From Candidatus Peregrinibacteria bacterium (lineage in GTDB: Bacteria; Patescibacteriota; Gracilibacteria; UBA1369; JACRIC01), in the NCBI GenBank assembly GCA_016188705.1, contig JACPHH010000028.1:1-64000 (forward strand): a stretch of DNA of 64,000 bases, given 5' to 3'. This document shows positions 9,283 through 20,600 of the stretch, piece by piece. Every line of letters begins with the position of its first letter. Within the stretch, counting starts at the first letter, position 1. The position numbers were made by a program, and so were the translations under genes. Below the pieces are notes generated by a model, which saw only the letters and a list, made by a program, of their open reading frames with translations, ran no database searches and was not told the origin of the DNA.

Positions 9283-11250
9283 TTACACAGTTACTATAAC
9301 AGGAAGTATAAGAGGTGTTTTCTCTATTTTTTTATGAACAAACCTGTCCAGCCTGCTTCGAATATAATTTTTTACATCACCTCTTTTTGCGCGAGCGTCT
9401 CGGCTAATAATATCCTGATAAGCCTTTTTAGCCTCTTCCGTAACGGCTCCAATAAGTTCCTGAGATTCTTTCATGTAAATAAATCCGCGGGAAATGACAT
9501 CGGGAATGCTTTTTAATTTTTTTGAATGACTGTCGACATTAAAAATAACAACAAGAACTCCGTTTCCAGCCATGATTTGTCGTTCCATAAGCACTTGGGC
9601 GCCAACATTTCCAACGCCAAGCCCGTCAACCATAATATAATTCGTATCAACTTTTTCTTCTAAAACTCTAAGTTCGTGATTCACGATTTCTAAAATAGTG
9701 CCGTTATTCGCGATAATAGTATGTTTTTCGCCATAACCAATGCTTTGCGCCAATTGAGCATGAGCCGTTCTCATATAAAGCTCTCCGTGAATTGGAACCA
9801 TGTATTTTGGCCGAACAAGGTTCATCATAAGCTTAAGATCTTCTTGGCATCCGTGGCCAGAAGCATGAACGTCCATGACGGCATTAGAAATTGTTTTCAC
9901 TCCCATTTGGCAGAGGTTGTTGATCACTGTTGTAATAGCTCGTTCATTTCCAATAATCGGCGATGATGAAAAAACAACCGTATCGCCTTTTTTCAAAATA
10001 ATCTGAGCGTGATCTTTCATGGCCATGCGGGAAAGAGCGGAAAGCGCCTCTCCTTGGCTGCCCGTGGTAAGAATAACCGCGTCATCGCCGCCAACCATTT
10101 TTGGCGAAGCTTTGCGGATATCTTTCACGGTTCCTGGCGGAACTTTGATATAGCCGAGTTCCATGGCGATGCCAACGTTATCCACAATGCTTCGGCCGCT
10201 CAAATATACTTTTCGATCGTATTGAATGGCGGCCTGTATGATTTGTTGAATGCGTCCGAGAGAAGATGAAAAAACTGCGATAATAATGCGTCCTGGAATA
10301 TTTTTAATCATATCGCTCAAAGTTATTCCAACGGTTTTTTCCGAAACGGTATAGCCCGGCTTAGTAGCGTTAGTGCTGTCGGAAAAAAGAGCGGTAACAT
10401 TTTGAACTCCAAGTCTCGCCATTTTCGCAAAATCCGCGGGCTTGGAATCAGGAGGCGTAAAATCAAACTTGAAATCGCCGGTATGAGCAATGGTTCCTGC
10501 TGGAGTTCTTACGATAACTCCTGCGGCATCTGGAATGCTATGATTGACTCGAAAAAGTTCCACTTGAAAATAGCCAAGCTGAATCACGTCATCATAATCA
10601 ATGGTGTGGAGCCTGGCGGTCCGGTCGAGGTCAAATTCTTCAAGTCGTTTTCGCACAAGCCCCATAGTAAGCCTTGTTCCGTAAAATTCCGGCCCGCCAA
10701 GCTTATTATAGAGGTAAGGAATTCCTCCAATGTGGTCGAGGTGTCCATGTGTAATAAAAACCCCTCGAATTTTATGAGTTTTTCCTTGAAGATAGTTTGT
10801 GTCGGGAATGACGTAATCAACTCCCAGCATGTCTTCTTCAGGAAATTGAAACCCCATGTCAATAATGATAATGTCACTCGACTCTTTATGGCCGGCTGGA
10901 ATATATTCCAAAACCATCATGTTTTTTCCTACTTCTTCAAGTCCTCCGAGCGGAATAATACGAAAAGTGCCATGGCCTTTTGGAGGAAGCGTTTGCGGAG
11001 CCACTCTGTGCGTGATTTTTTTTAAAAAATGAGTTGGCTTCTTTTCTGGAACGCCTTGAGTGCTTATTTGAGCTTCATGCCGCGCTTCTTCGCGAACATG
11101 TCCAAAATGTCGCCCCTTAGGACGATTTTGATCAGGAACACTTGTGTCATCGGGATCTTTTTTTTCTTGCGGAGCCTGTTCTGGCACCACTTTTCCTTGA
11201 GGAAGCAAGGTCTTTTTGAGCCATTGGCTCAAGTTGTCATCTTTTTCCAT
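9283..11250 (-). CDS. rnj: Ribonuclease J
   Basis: FITHGHLDHIGGIPYL, HTGDFKFD, MDVHASGHGCQEDLKLM; charged N-terminal extension; ORF extends to 11304, MEKDDN start preferred. Confidence 0.95.
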   Translation of the reverse strand: MEKDDNLSQWLKKTLLPQGKVVPEQAPQEKKDPDDTSVPDQNRPKGRHFGHVREEARHEAQISTQGVPEKKPTHFLKKITHRVAPQTLPPKGHGTFRIIPLGGLEEVGKNMMVLEYIPAGHKESSDIIIIDMGFQFPEEDMLGVDYVIPDTNYLQGKTHKIRGVFITHGHLDHIGGIPYLYNKLGGPEFYGTRLTMGLVRKRLEEFDLDRTARLHTIDYDDVIQLGYFQVELFRVNHSIPDAAGVIVRTPAGTIAHTGDFKFDFTPPDSKPADFAKMARLGVQNVTALFSDSTNATKPGYTVSEKTVGITLSDMIKNIPGRIIIAVFSSSLGRIQQIIQAAIQYDRKVYLSGRSIVDNVGIAMELGYIKVPPGTVKDIRKASPKMVGGDDAVILTTGSQGEALSALSRMAMKDHAQIILKKGDTVVFSSSPIIGNERAITTVINNLCQMGVKTISNAVMDVHASGHGCQEDLKLMMNLVRPKYMVPIHGELYMRTAHAQLAQSIGYGEKHTIIANNGTILEIVNHELRVLEEKVDTNYIMVDGLGVGNVGAQVLMERQIMAGNGVLVVIFNVDSHSKKLKSIPDVISRGFIYMKESQELIGAVTEEAKKAYQDIISRDARAKRGDVKNYIRSRLDRFVHKKIEKTPLILPVIVTV

Positions 11251-11552
11251 TCGTAGTATTGTTTGGTTAGTAAATGGTACTCCGTAAGGCCCCAAAAGGG
11301 TCAAGTCCTTACGAAAGTGTTTTCATGGCCTCAAGCCATAAAAAATAAACTTTTTTCTTCTTTAAGGTCGCGGTGATAATTGTTGGTTATGTGATACGAT
11401 GCCGAAAACCTTTATCGAAGAAAACCTTTCTTGAGTGGAGAAAGGAAGAAATAAAAGCCTATGATATATAAACTCTCTATTTCTCACTTTCTCGAAGTTC
11501 AATACTCAGTATACCACGAATCAGCAACGAAGTCACTTGACAAAAAAGCAGT

Positions 11553-13202
11553 ATGATAAAAAACATGCGCATTGCGATTTTGGGCTATGGCATTGAAGGA
11601 AAAGCGCTTTTGAAATATTTTTTAAGCAAAGGATACACAAATATTACTGTTTGCGACCAAAGAGATGCTTTTAAGAGCAGTCTGGATAAAGACGGAGAAA
11701 ATAAAGACAGAAAAAATACGAGTGGCGGAAATACAAAAAACCCATATGGCGCTCAAAGATTGAATATAAAAATTCAGACGAATTTCGGAAAAAATTACCT
11801 AAAAAATCTCAAATCATGCGACGTTATTTTCCGAAGCCCCGGCATTTCTTGTCTTACTCCTGAAATAATCGAAGCAAAGCGCCGCGGACAAAATGTTACG
11901 AGCCTCACGCAGTATTTTTTTGACCACTGCCCGTGTCCGATTATTGGCGTAACGGGGACAAAGGGCAAGGGAACAACATCGACTCTTATTTATAAAATTT
12001 TAAAAAAAGCTGGGCGGGACGCTTATCTTGGCGGAAACATTGGCGATCCCCCGCTTGATTTTTTAAAAAAACTCAAAAAAACATCCTGGGTGGTATTGGA
12101 ACTTTCAAGTTTTCAGCTTCAGGACATGACAAAAAGCCCTCACATAGCCGTGATTCTTAATGTGACTTCCGAGCATCTTGACTATCATCGTTCGCTTGAA
12201 GAATATCACGAAGCCAAAGAAGGACTGGTCGCGTTTCAAAAGAAAAATGACTATTTGGTCGTCAACGAAGATTATGAAAAATCTCTTTCTTACGCGTCAA
12301 AAACCAATGCCGCGACATATACCGTTTCAAGAAAACATGCTGTAAAGCGCGGCGCCTACATTGAAAACGGAACTTTATATGTCGCGGACGAAACTTTTTT
12401 AAATATACAACATCCTCCTTTCCCTCAAAATCCTTATCCTATTATAAGCACTCGCGAAGTCGGACTTATTGGCGCTCATAACCTTGAAAATATTTTGCCG
12501 GCGATAACCGTGGGAGCAATTTTAAAAATTCATCCTGACGACATTCGAAGCGCGGTTCAAGAGTTTCGAGGGCTTCCGCATCGACTCGAATTTGTGGCTG
12601 AGAAAGAAGGCGTAAAATATTACAACGACTCTTTTTCCACGACTCCTGAAACAACCATTGCCGCCATTGATTCATTTACGAGTCCGCTGATTATTATTGT
12701 AGGCGGTTCTGAAAAATATTCTGATTTTAACGCGCTTGCCGAAAAAATCGTACATGCTCGCCATATAAAAAAGGTTATTTTTCTCGGAAAAGAATCGGCA
12801 AAGAGAATAGAGAAAGCCATTCATCTCGCGAATAAAAGAGCGATAAAAAAAATAAAACATCAAAACGCGCAAACGCGAGCTAATAAGCAATCGCGGGCTG
12901 ATAAACAAGAGTGCCCCGATGAGCGATTGCAGTCTAATGAGCAATCACATTCTGATAAGCAAACACGGCTTGATGAGCGATTGCAATCTGATGAGCAAAT
13001 CCGACCAGATATTTCTTTCATTTTTAGCCACGCCATGTCAATGAACGAAGCGCTGCAAAGCGCGCGAAAAGATGCTAAAAAAGGAGATACCGTGCTACTT
13101 TCTCCCGCTTGCGCGAGCTTCGATCTTTTTAATAATTATAAAGAACGCGGCGAAATTTTCAAAAACCTTATTTCTGTCGAACGAGGGCGACCATGTCTTT
13201 AG
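11553..13202 (+). CDS. murD: UDP-N-acetylmuramoylalanine--D-glutamate ligase with repeat insertion
   Basis: GVTGTKGKGTTSTLIY, ELSSFQLQD, NVTSEHLDYH, YYNDSFSTTPETTIAAI, SPACASFDLFNNYKERGEIF. Confidence 0.95.
   Translation: MIKNMRIAILGYGIEGKALLKYFLSKGYTNITVCDQRDAFKSSLDKDGENKDRKNTSGGNTKNPYGAQRLNIKIQTNFGKNYLKNLKSCDVIFRSPGISCLTPEIIEAKRRGQNVTSLTQYFFDHCPCPIIGVTGTKGKGTTSTLIYKILKKAGRDAYLGGNIGDPPLDFLKKLKKTSWVVLELSSFQLQDMTKSPHIAVILNVTSEHLDYHRSLEEYHEAKEGLVAFQKKNDYLVVNEDYEKSLSYASKTNAATYTVSRKHAVKRGAYIENGTLYVADETFLNIQHPPFPQNPYPIISTREVGLIGAHNLENILPAITVGAILKIHPDDIRSAVQEFRGLPHRLEFVAEKEGVKYYNDSFSTTPETTIAAIDSFTSPLIIIVGGSEKYSDFNALAEKIVHARHIKKVIFLGKESAKRIEKAIHLANKRAIKKIKHQNAQTRANKQSRADKQECPDERLQSNEQSHSDKQTRLDERLQSDEQIRPDISFIFSHAMSMNEALQSARKDAKKGDTVLLSPACASFDLFNNYKERGEIFKNLISVERGRPCL
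12870..13014 (+). repeat. Degenerate 18-bp minisatellite inside murD
   Basis: Successive units encode RANKQS/RADKQE/CPDERL/QSNEQS/HSDKQT/RLDERL/QSDEQI/RPD. Confidence 0.85.
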
Positions 13203-14652
13203 TTACGGCTTTTGTGGCGATAAGCATGATGATATAAACAATCGCGCCGAGAGGAATAAGGGCAACAATAAGAAAATTTTGCATAATGTCATAGAACGGC
13301 TCTCTAAGAAAATAAATAACGAGCCCCATAATGCCGACGGAAAAAAGCGCTCGAAAGGCGCGATCAAGTGAAATACGGTAATCCACATATTTGTGAACCG
13401 CCCTTGAAGTGAGAATGAGAATGAGGAGTTCGGAAAAAATACTCATAAACGCCGCTCCGCGAAAGCCCCAATGCGGGATGACAAGAATATTGGACGCGAT
13501 ATTAAAAATGACTCCGCAAGCGTTGATTTTTAAAAGGTCAACTTGTCGATCAAGCGCCACGAGAGAAAATCCAAAAATGCTGTTGATATAAGCGAAAAAC
13601 ATGGCAAACGCCAGAATTTTAATTCCGATATCCGAGCCATAAAATCCTTCACTAATCCTGCTTAGAAAATCCGGACTCGCGATGACAAAAGTAATTTGAT
13701 AGGCCAAAAGATATGCCCCAACGACCATCGGCAAAGCCGTAATAACGAGAAAATCAAAAGCATACTGAAGAATCATTTTTACTTTTGGAGAATGGTCTTT
13801 GATGTGGCGCGTCAACACGGGAAGCACGGAATTCATAAAAAAAACAGGAACAATATTGAGAATTTCAAGCATTTTCATGGGGACTCCGTAGATTCCAACC
13901 TCTTGAGTCCCCTTCATGAGCGAGAGAATAATCGAATCAATTTGAAAATAAATCATGCTTAAAATAAGAGCGAAGCCGTATGGAAGCGCTTTGATAAGGA
14001 CATCCCTCCAAAATATCCAGTCAAAACGGTACGAAATCCGCGCGAATTTACTCGTATAAAAATACGTCAACCCCAGGAGAATTGCCGCATTGATATTGCC
14101 GGCGATCATAAGGTGAATAAATCCTGTATGGGGATCATTTTTAAATGCGTACAGGACAATCCAAAGCATATACAGAAAGGAAACGATGCGCCCGATTATC
14201 AAAGAAAAAATGGAATATTGCATTTTAAGATGCACTTGAAGAACGCTTGAAATGGTGCCGGCAAGAATGGAAAAAATGGTCGAAAGCGAAGCAATGGCGA
14301 CTCCGAGAGGAATCAAAGTATTGTCATATTTTGGAATAATGGCCGCCGTAATGATGGCAACAATCATCATTGCCACGCAGAGCAGTGTTCTGAGGCTCAA
14401 AACATTCCCGATGATGAATGGAATATTGTTTTCATCCTTTGACATTTCCCGTACCGCGATGGTAAAAAGTCCAAGGTCGGCGGCGACGCCGAAAAATGCC
14501 AAATATGAATAGACCGTGACGTATTGACCGTAGCCGTCGGGTTCCAAATAGTTCGTGAGGAGTTTGACGATAATAATGCTCAGAAGGGCGGTAAAAGCCC
14601 GTCCCATAACCTGATATCCCGTGTTTGAAAGAATTTTTCGCGCCGTAGACAT
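13168..14652 (-). CDS. Oligosaccharide flippase family (Wzx/MATE-like) membrane protein
   Basis: MSTARKILSNTGYQVMGRAFTALLSIIIVKLLTNYLEPDGYGQYVTVYSY, ~14 TM; overlaps murD convergently by 35 bp. Confidence 0.85.
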   Translation of the reverse strand: MSTARKILSNTGYQVMGRAFTALLSIIIVKLLTNYLEPDGYGQYVTVYSYLAFFGVAADLGLFTIAVREMSKDENNIPFIIGNVLSLRTLLCVAMMIVAIITAAIIPKYDNTLIPLGVAIASLSTIFSILAGTISSVLQVHLKMQYSIFSLIIGRIVSFLYMLWIVLYAFKNDPHTGFIHLMIAGNINAAILLGLTYFYTSKFARISYRFDWIFWRDVLIKALPYGFALILSMIYFQIDSIILSLMKGTQEVGIYGVPMKMLEILNIVPVFFMNSVLPVLTRHIKDHSPKVKMILQYAFDFLVITALPMVVGAYLLAYQITFVIASPDFLSRISEGFYGSDIGIKILAFAMFFAYINSIFGFSLVALDRQVDLLKINACGVIFNIASNILVIPHWGFRGAAFMSIFSELLILILTSRAVHKYVDYRISLDRAFRALFSVGIMGLVIYFLREPFYDIMQNFLIVALIPLGAIVYIIMLIATKAVTKDMVALVRQK

Positions 14653-14973
14653 AAAGTATGCCGTGAATGGAATTACTCACCTGCCCTAAGGAATTTTAAG
14701 AAAAACGTGCTTATTACTGCGATTTACAAATTTTGGCTGTAAAATTTTTCATCGCGTGCTATGACTGTCCATCATTTTTTTAAAACAATGGGCAATTCCC
14801 TGCATGAGGTATTGTATAAGGAAATGAAATCATAATACAATATAAAGGCTTTATTTATTCAATCTCTGACGCTGACTTTTTTAACTTGTGCCTCGATTTT
14901 GTTATGGTAACTGAATAAATGAATTATTTTCAGGACATTTAAAAGATTTATTCATTTTTAAAAAATCCATCGT

Positions 14974-16107
14974 ATGTTTCTCGAAGAACTTACACAAAAG
15001 CTTGAAACCTTGCGCGAGGAAATTACTCGCGCTAAAACGTATTTTGAGCCCGAAAAGGTAAAAAATCGCATTAAAGAGCTCGAATATCTCGCTTCGCAGC
15101 CGGATTTTTGGACGAACCAAGAGGAAGCGAAAAAAGTGTCACGAGAAATGTCGGAAAAACGGGAAGATTTGGAATTATGGGAAGGGCTTGAGAAAGACGC
15201 GAATGATTACTCCGCGCTTGCTGGAATGATTCACCCGACCAATGAGCCGGACGAATACAAAGATCTTGAAAAAAAGACTCTGGAGTTCGAAAAACGATTT
15301 AACAAAGCCAATGTAAAACTTTTTCTTAACGGAAAGTACGACCACTCAAGCGCCATTTTGTCCTTTCACGCGGGCACGGGGGGCACGGACGCGCAGGACT
15401 GGGCGGCCATGCTTATGCGCATGTACATGAAATACGCTGAAAATCACAAGTACAAAACAAGTATTTTGGAAGAAAGTCCGGGGCATGAAGCTGGCATAAA
15501 AAGCGCGACAATCATAATTGAGGGCCCAAATGCCTATGGTTATTTAAAAAATGAACACGGCATTCATCGATTAGTGAGGTTATCCCCTTTTAACGCGGGA
15601 AATACTCGCGAAACATCATTTGCGCTTGTGGAGGTTATACCTGAAATTATTGAGGATGAAGAAATCGAAATCAATAAGGATGATCTTCGCATTGACACTT
15701 TTCGTTCATCGGGCCCTGGCGGCCAGAGCGTCAACAAAACAGACTCAGCGATACGCATTACGCATTTGCCGACAGGAATAACTGTCAACTGTCAAAACGA
15801 ACGATCACAAATCCAAAATAAGGAACGCGCCATGAAACTTCTCAAAGGAAAACTTCAAAAAATGAAAGAAGAAACGCAGGCTGAAACCCTCGACGATCTC
15901 AGGGGGCAACACAAGGAAGTAGCCTTCGGAAACCAGATTCGTTCGTATGTCCTTCATCCTTATACCATGGTAAAAGATCAACGCACGGACTGTGAAACGA
16001 GCCAAGTCCATGACGTGCTTGATGGCGATCTTGATATTTTCATTGAAGCAAGTCTTTTAAAAATGAGGCAGAGCTTTCCTCTATCGAATGGAATAAAGGG
16101 GCGCTAA
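14974..16107 (+). CDS. prfB: Peptide chain release factor 2
   Basis: GGTDAQDWAAML, RSSGPGGQSVNKTDSAIRITHLPTGI; continuous frame. Confidence 0.97.
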   Translation: MFLEELTQKLETLREEITRAKTYFEPEKVKNRIKELEYLASQPDFWTNQEEAKKVSREMSEKREDLELWEGLEKDANDYSALAGMIHPTNEPDEYKDLEKKTLEFEKRFNKANVKLFLNGKYDHSSAILSFHAGTGGTDAQDWAAMLMRMYMKYAENHKYKTSILEESPGHEAGIKSATIIIEGPNAYGYLKNEHGIHRLVRLSPFNAGNTRETSFALVEVIPEIIEDEEIEINKDDLRIDTFRSSGPGGQSVNKTDSAIRITHLPTGITVNCQNERSQIQNKERAMKLLKGKLQKMKEETQAETLDDLRGQHKEVAFGNQIRSYVLHPYTMVKDQRTDCETSQVHDVLDGDLDIFIEASLLKMRQSFPLSNGIKGR

Positions 16108-16295
16108 GATTTTTCAAACCATTTTTATGCTACCTTATTTTCAAAGATCGAAAATTCTATTCAATGATATACGAGAGATTCCTTTACAAAATCAGTAAAA
16201 AATTATGAGTAAAAACGCCATGGAACGGCATTGAAATAGTAGTATAAAACAGGTATTCTCTTGGTACTTTTTTATTTGTAATCAACGGTAAAAGC

Positions 16296-16760
16296 ATGGC
16301 CATTCTTTCAATGCAAACAGGCGCGGATAATCCGATTCTGCGAAAAAAATCGACAGAGGTAAAAAAAATCGATACCAAGTTGAAAAAGTTTATCGATGAC
16401 ATGAAAGATACGCTTGTGTCGCACGAAGGCATTGGACTTGCGGCTCCTCAGGTAGGGAAAAATATCCGCGTGGTTCTCGTTTGTCTCAATCCGAAAACAA
16501 AAAACGAAAATACGGTTGTCATGATCAATCCTGAAATAACGTATAAATCTGAAGAAATGTATGAGGCGGAAGAGGGTTGTTTAAGTCTTCCTGGAATATA
16601 TTTGCAGGTTTTGCGTTCTAAGGAAATTATTGTCGATTTTCAATCTTTAAAAAAACAAAAACAAACACTTCGCCTCGAAGGTATAAATGCTCGCATTGTC
16701 CAGCATGAAGTCGATCACGTTAACGGCATTCTTATCGTGGACTACCATTTGAACGCATAG
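16296..16760 (+). CDS. def: Peptide deformylase
   Basis: GIGLAAPQVG, EGCLSLPG, QHEVDHVNG. Confidence 0.95.
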   Translation: MAILSMQTGADNPILRKKSTEVKKIDTKLKKFIDDMKDTLVSHEGIGLAAPQVGKNIRVVLVCLNPKTKNENTVVMINPEITYKSEEMYEAEEGCLSLPGIYLQVLRSKEIIVDFQSLKKQKQTLRLEGINARIVQHEVDHVNGILIVDYHLNA

Positions 16761-16838
16761 CAAAGCGTAGAGAAAATGTAGTTCCTGCCCATCTACTATT
16801 TGAATAAAAAATAACAGCAGTGGGAAAATTACGTTTTT
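16737..16838. repeat. Family-3 palindromic repeat overlapping the def 3' end
   Basis: ggactaccatttgaacgcatagcaaagcgtag closely matches ggactaccatttgagcgcatagcgaagcgtag at 30480-30511; downstream cagcagtggg matches the right-hand end of that copy. Confidence 0.8.
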
Positions 16839-16874
16839 ATAGATTTTAGAACGATTTTTTGCTAAAATAAAACC

Positions 16875-17183
16875 ATGAGACTTGAAAATATATCATCGGA
16901 TTTTCTCAAGAAAGAGATACGAAATCGCATGGAAAAACATCTTGATCTCAAAAAGTATAAAGTGTTCATTTTTGGATCGCGCGTGACGGGAAAGGGAGAT
17001 GAACACTCGGATATTGATATTGGCATTGAAGGCGATAAACCGATTCCGCGCGTTCTTTTTTCTAACATGCGCGACGAAATTGAAGACATACCGATTCTTT
17101 ATACAATTGAGGTGGTTGATTTTCAGCGTGTTCCAAAGGAATTTCGAGATATCGCGCTTCAACATATTGAGCTTTTAAAATAA
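16875..17183 (+). CDS. Minimal nucleotidyltransferase domain protein (MNT-like)
   Basis: IFGSRVTGKGDEHSDIDIGIEG (GSxxxG..SDxDl motif). Confidence 0.85.
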   Translation: MRLENISSDFLKKEIRNRMEKHLDLKKYKVFIFGSRVTGKGDEHSDIDIGIEGDKPIPRVLFSNMRDEIEDIPILYTIEVVDFQRVPKEFRDIALQHIELLK

Positions 17184-17244
17184 TTTTTTCTTGTGTCAAG
17201 AAATAAAAAATGCTATAATTATTAGAAAATAAAAATAAATAACT

Positions 17245-17610
17245 ATGGCAGTTCTCGCAAAGGTGGCGACACAGAAAGTAAGTCTCAATGAACTTTTACA
17301 GCATTCTTTGACGGTTCAATCTCTTTCGGAAGAGGAGCGTCAAAAATTTATCGAACATGTAAAAGCCTTGCCGAAAGATAAACAACGAGAAGTAGCGGAC
17401 GTGCTTTTAAACGAAGCGAATCAACTCAATAAAATTGAGGAAACGCTTATTCCAGAGAGAAAAGCAATTTTAGAAAAATACACAAAAGATATGAACGAAG
17501 CAAAAAAGAAATGCATTCGTTTGCTTCAACAAAAAATTGAAGAAAAAGAACGAAAGAAAGAAACACAAACAGAAAAAAATATTCTGAAAAAATTAGACGA
17601 TAGCCACTAA
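17245..17610 (+). CDS. Hypothetical helical protein
   Basis: 121-aa ORF directly upstream of the giant ORF; charged/helical. Confidence 0.6.
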   Translation: MAVLAKVATQKVSLNELLQHSLTVQSLSEEERQKFIEHVKALPKDKQREVADVLLNEANQLNKIEETLIPERKAILEKYTKDMNEAKKKCIRLLQQKIEEKERKKETQTEKNILKKLDDSH

Positions 17611-17615
17611 ATTAC

Positions 17616-20600
17616 ATGAAATATCTCAAATATAATTGGCTACTCTCAAAAAAGTTTCCTCAAGGAAAATTTCTTTTTTTTATAAAAAACGAAGGAATGG
17701 AAACTCCAAATATTATAGACGCAGGAGAAACTGCTGAACTGAGAAAAGACGCAACAGGGGCAAGTCCCAGCACGTATGTAGATGCAGCAAGAGCAAAAAT
17801 ATTTATTTCTGACAATGCAAAACAGGCAAGAGATGCAATCATTGATCAATACAAAGGCCAATATGATGCTGCCTACTTAAGTAAATGGGAACTTACAAAA
17901 AATTTGGCTCCAGATGTTCTATTGACGACAGGAGGCGCTGTAGTAGGAGGAGTGATGGCGGGTGGGGCGCGACTGATAAAATGGGGAGGAGCCGCGCTAA
18001 AAGCCAAAAAGGCAGTAAATGTCGCAACGAAAGCAATAGATGCATCCAAGGCAGCAAAAGCCTCATTAGTAACCTTACAAGCAGCAAGAGCAACAGCAAA
18101 AGCTGCGGGTACGAAATTGCCAATTGGGATAAAAGGCTTGACGGCAACGGTAAAAGCTGCAGGCGATGCAGAAAAGATAGCAGTAGATGAACAGGCGGTG
18201 GCCATGGCAGAAAAAGTAACTGCGAAAACAACTCTACTTTGGCATCCGAAAGCCTTAATCGCAACTGGTGGCGGATTGGCAGGCTACGGAGCAATAGCTT
18301 CAGACATGTTTAACGAACTTGGAATCGTAACCAATGATACGGCTATTCAGAAAGCAACTTTGGCGGTGAGAATGATTGAAGAGGGAGCATTGCAAAAATT
18401 AAAACTCATCGAAACAACTTCTGGAGTAGAAGAAGATCGACTTGGAATAGTGCGTGGAACGGCAAAAGAGCTCTCAGAGATTGTTGGCTATACCGTCCAT
18501 ATTAATACGCCAAATGCGCCAAGTGGCGTACCTCTGGTTGATAAAGCACGAGATAATTTTGGATTGAATCCTGAAAATGGTTTGTCAACAGGAACGCCTG
18601 TAGAATTTCAAGAAGAAGAAATGGATGCTCTTTTGAGCAGTAATCCATTTGTGAACGCTCTTTTTACCAAAATTGATCAAGATACCACTTTTGATTGGAA
18701 TGATAGTCTTACATCGTTTGGAGAAGGAAATAAAGTTTCTCTTAAAGAAAACTTAATAAAATCAGAAATTATTCGAATTTTTGCAAATCCTGACATACCC
18801 ATATTCATAGGCCTTATAGGTCAAAATGAAAACAATAATGAATTTCTCGATCATATGTCAGAGTGGATGGCACGCTTGCCGAATAAAGAAATAACCTATC
18901 CAGCAGTAGACAGCTTACTCGGGCTACTTCGCAAAGATGAATCTGAATATCAAGGATATATAGATGCTGCCGTAAAGAAAATAAGAATAGAGATTGATCC
19001 AATAAAAAACACACTTCTTAATTTAAATATCGCCCTTGCGACGGAAAGATTTGAAATAATAGATAGCGAATTCATGGCACTCTTAACAAAGGATATGTCT
19101 GTTCTCACTCTTGAAGATATAAAAGATTTCATTGAATTTGACGCAAAAAGCCATGAAGTCAAATTAAAGGAAGATGGAACTTTAAAAGCTAAAATAATTG
19201 ATAAACTCACAGAAGTTTTAAAAAAACTTGAAGATCATGAAGCAGCGTCTCATCCGGATATTAAAGAGAAAATAGAAAAACTAAGTGCAAACATAAAAGA
19301 AATTAACATAAATACACTGACTACTGATGATAAAAACCCTGTTAAAATTTTTAATGATATTTTGGCGGCGAAAGAAGACGCAGAGAAAACAAAAGAAACA
19401 TTTGAAAAGGAAAAAAAGGAATACGCAAACCTTTTTGGATCATACATGGCAGTTAAGGCTGCTATTGATGATATGAAGCTCGGAATAGATACCGCTATAA
19501 CTCCTGAATTAAAGAATCCAGCTAGTCCACCACTCGTGTTCGCCGATCTCACGGATTTTACATCAATTAAAACCGCAATCACTGCAAAAATAAAAGAAAT
19601 ACTCAATCAGACAACGGAAAAACTGAAAGATAAAGCAGAGGTAAGAAACCTTGAGTACATAAAAGTGCAAATTGACGCAGAGATAACTCCAAAAATTGTA
19701 GTCTTAGATGAGGCAGCCCTGACAAATGATGACGCGGTGGCAAAACTAACGAGTGATATAATAACTCCACTTCAAAACATTGCTGTCGATGTGAATACAG
19801 AAATAATACCGCCACTTCCAGATAACCTAGAAGGAAGAAAGGCTGAATATAAAATACTTTCTGATCTTTTCTGGCAAGTACATGAAGCCAATGAAGAATT
19901 AAAATCAGGAGTAGCCACAGAATGGCCGTCAACAATAGTTTTTAATGAAGCAGAACATCTTCATGAAAGTGAAATTACCTCTGTCCTTCTCGATGAGTAC
20001 AAGTGGAACATGACAACCACTCTAAAGGGCTATTTGACAGCGGCTACTACATTTTTAGAAGAGAACTCAAATATACTGACCGATCATACAGACATAAACA
20101 CACTTCTCGTGGCAATTAATGGCAAAATTGAAACTTTGAATCCCTCAATAATAACAACCAATGGGCAAAGAATTATACGTGAAATTATCAGTCAATTAAA
20201 AGAAGTAAATGTAAATATCCAAGATGAGCTGAACGCCGATCCGGAAGCGGTAAAAAGGCTTGCTCGAGAAAATTATAAGAAATTGAAAAAAAGTTACGAC
20301 TATATACAAGATCAAGCGAAAAAATTAGGAATAGCCATCGAATGGCCAAGCGGAGGAATTGCTCAAGATAGAGATCCTGAAATACTCACTGACATAGAAC
20401 TCACGCAAATAGCAATATTGGGAGACGCTTTGAGTAATAATATTAAAGCGGGTTTACAAAAGATGGTTGAACCATTGGAAAAGAGAGCTAACGATCTTGC
20501 AAATTCGGAAATTATAGCAAAGGTCGCGGCGCTCAAGATAAAAATAGGAGAAATCACCCCTGCTGATCTTACCACCTCTGTAGATGCCTCTCCTACAGGG

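Noticed and set aside
11305-11552. Possible small RNA between RNase J and murD
   Set aside because: Some short inverted segments, but it is equally explained as a divergent promoter region; no decisive signature.
14974-16107. Programmed frameshift in prfB
   Set aside because: The reading frame is continuous from the start codon through the GGQ motif; no in-frame TGA or shift site is needed.
17893-18294. Leu-rich minus-strand ORFs opposite the giant SH3b gene
   Set aside because: Shadow ORFs produced by the Ala/Lys-rich coding strand.
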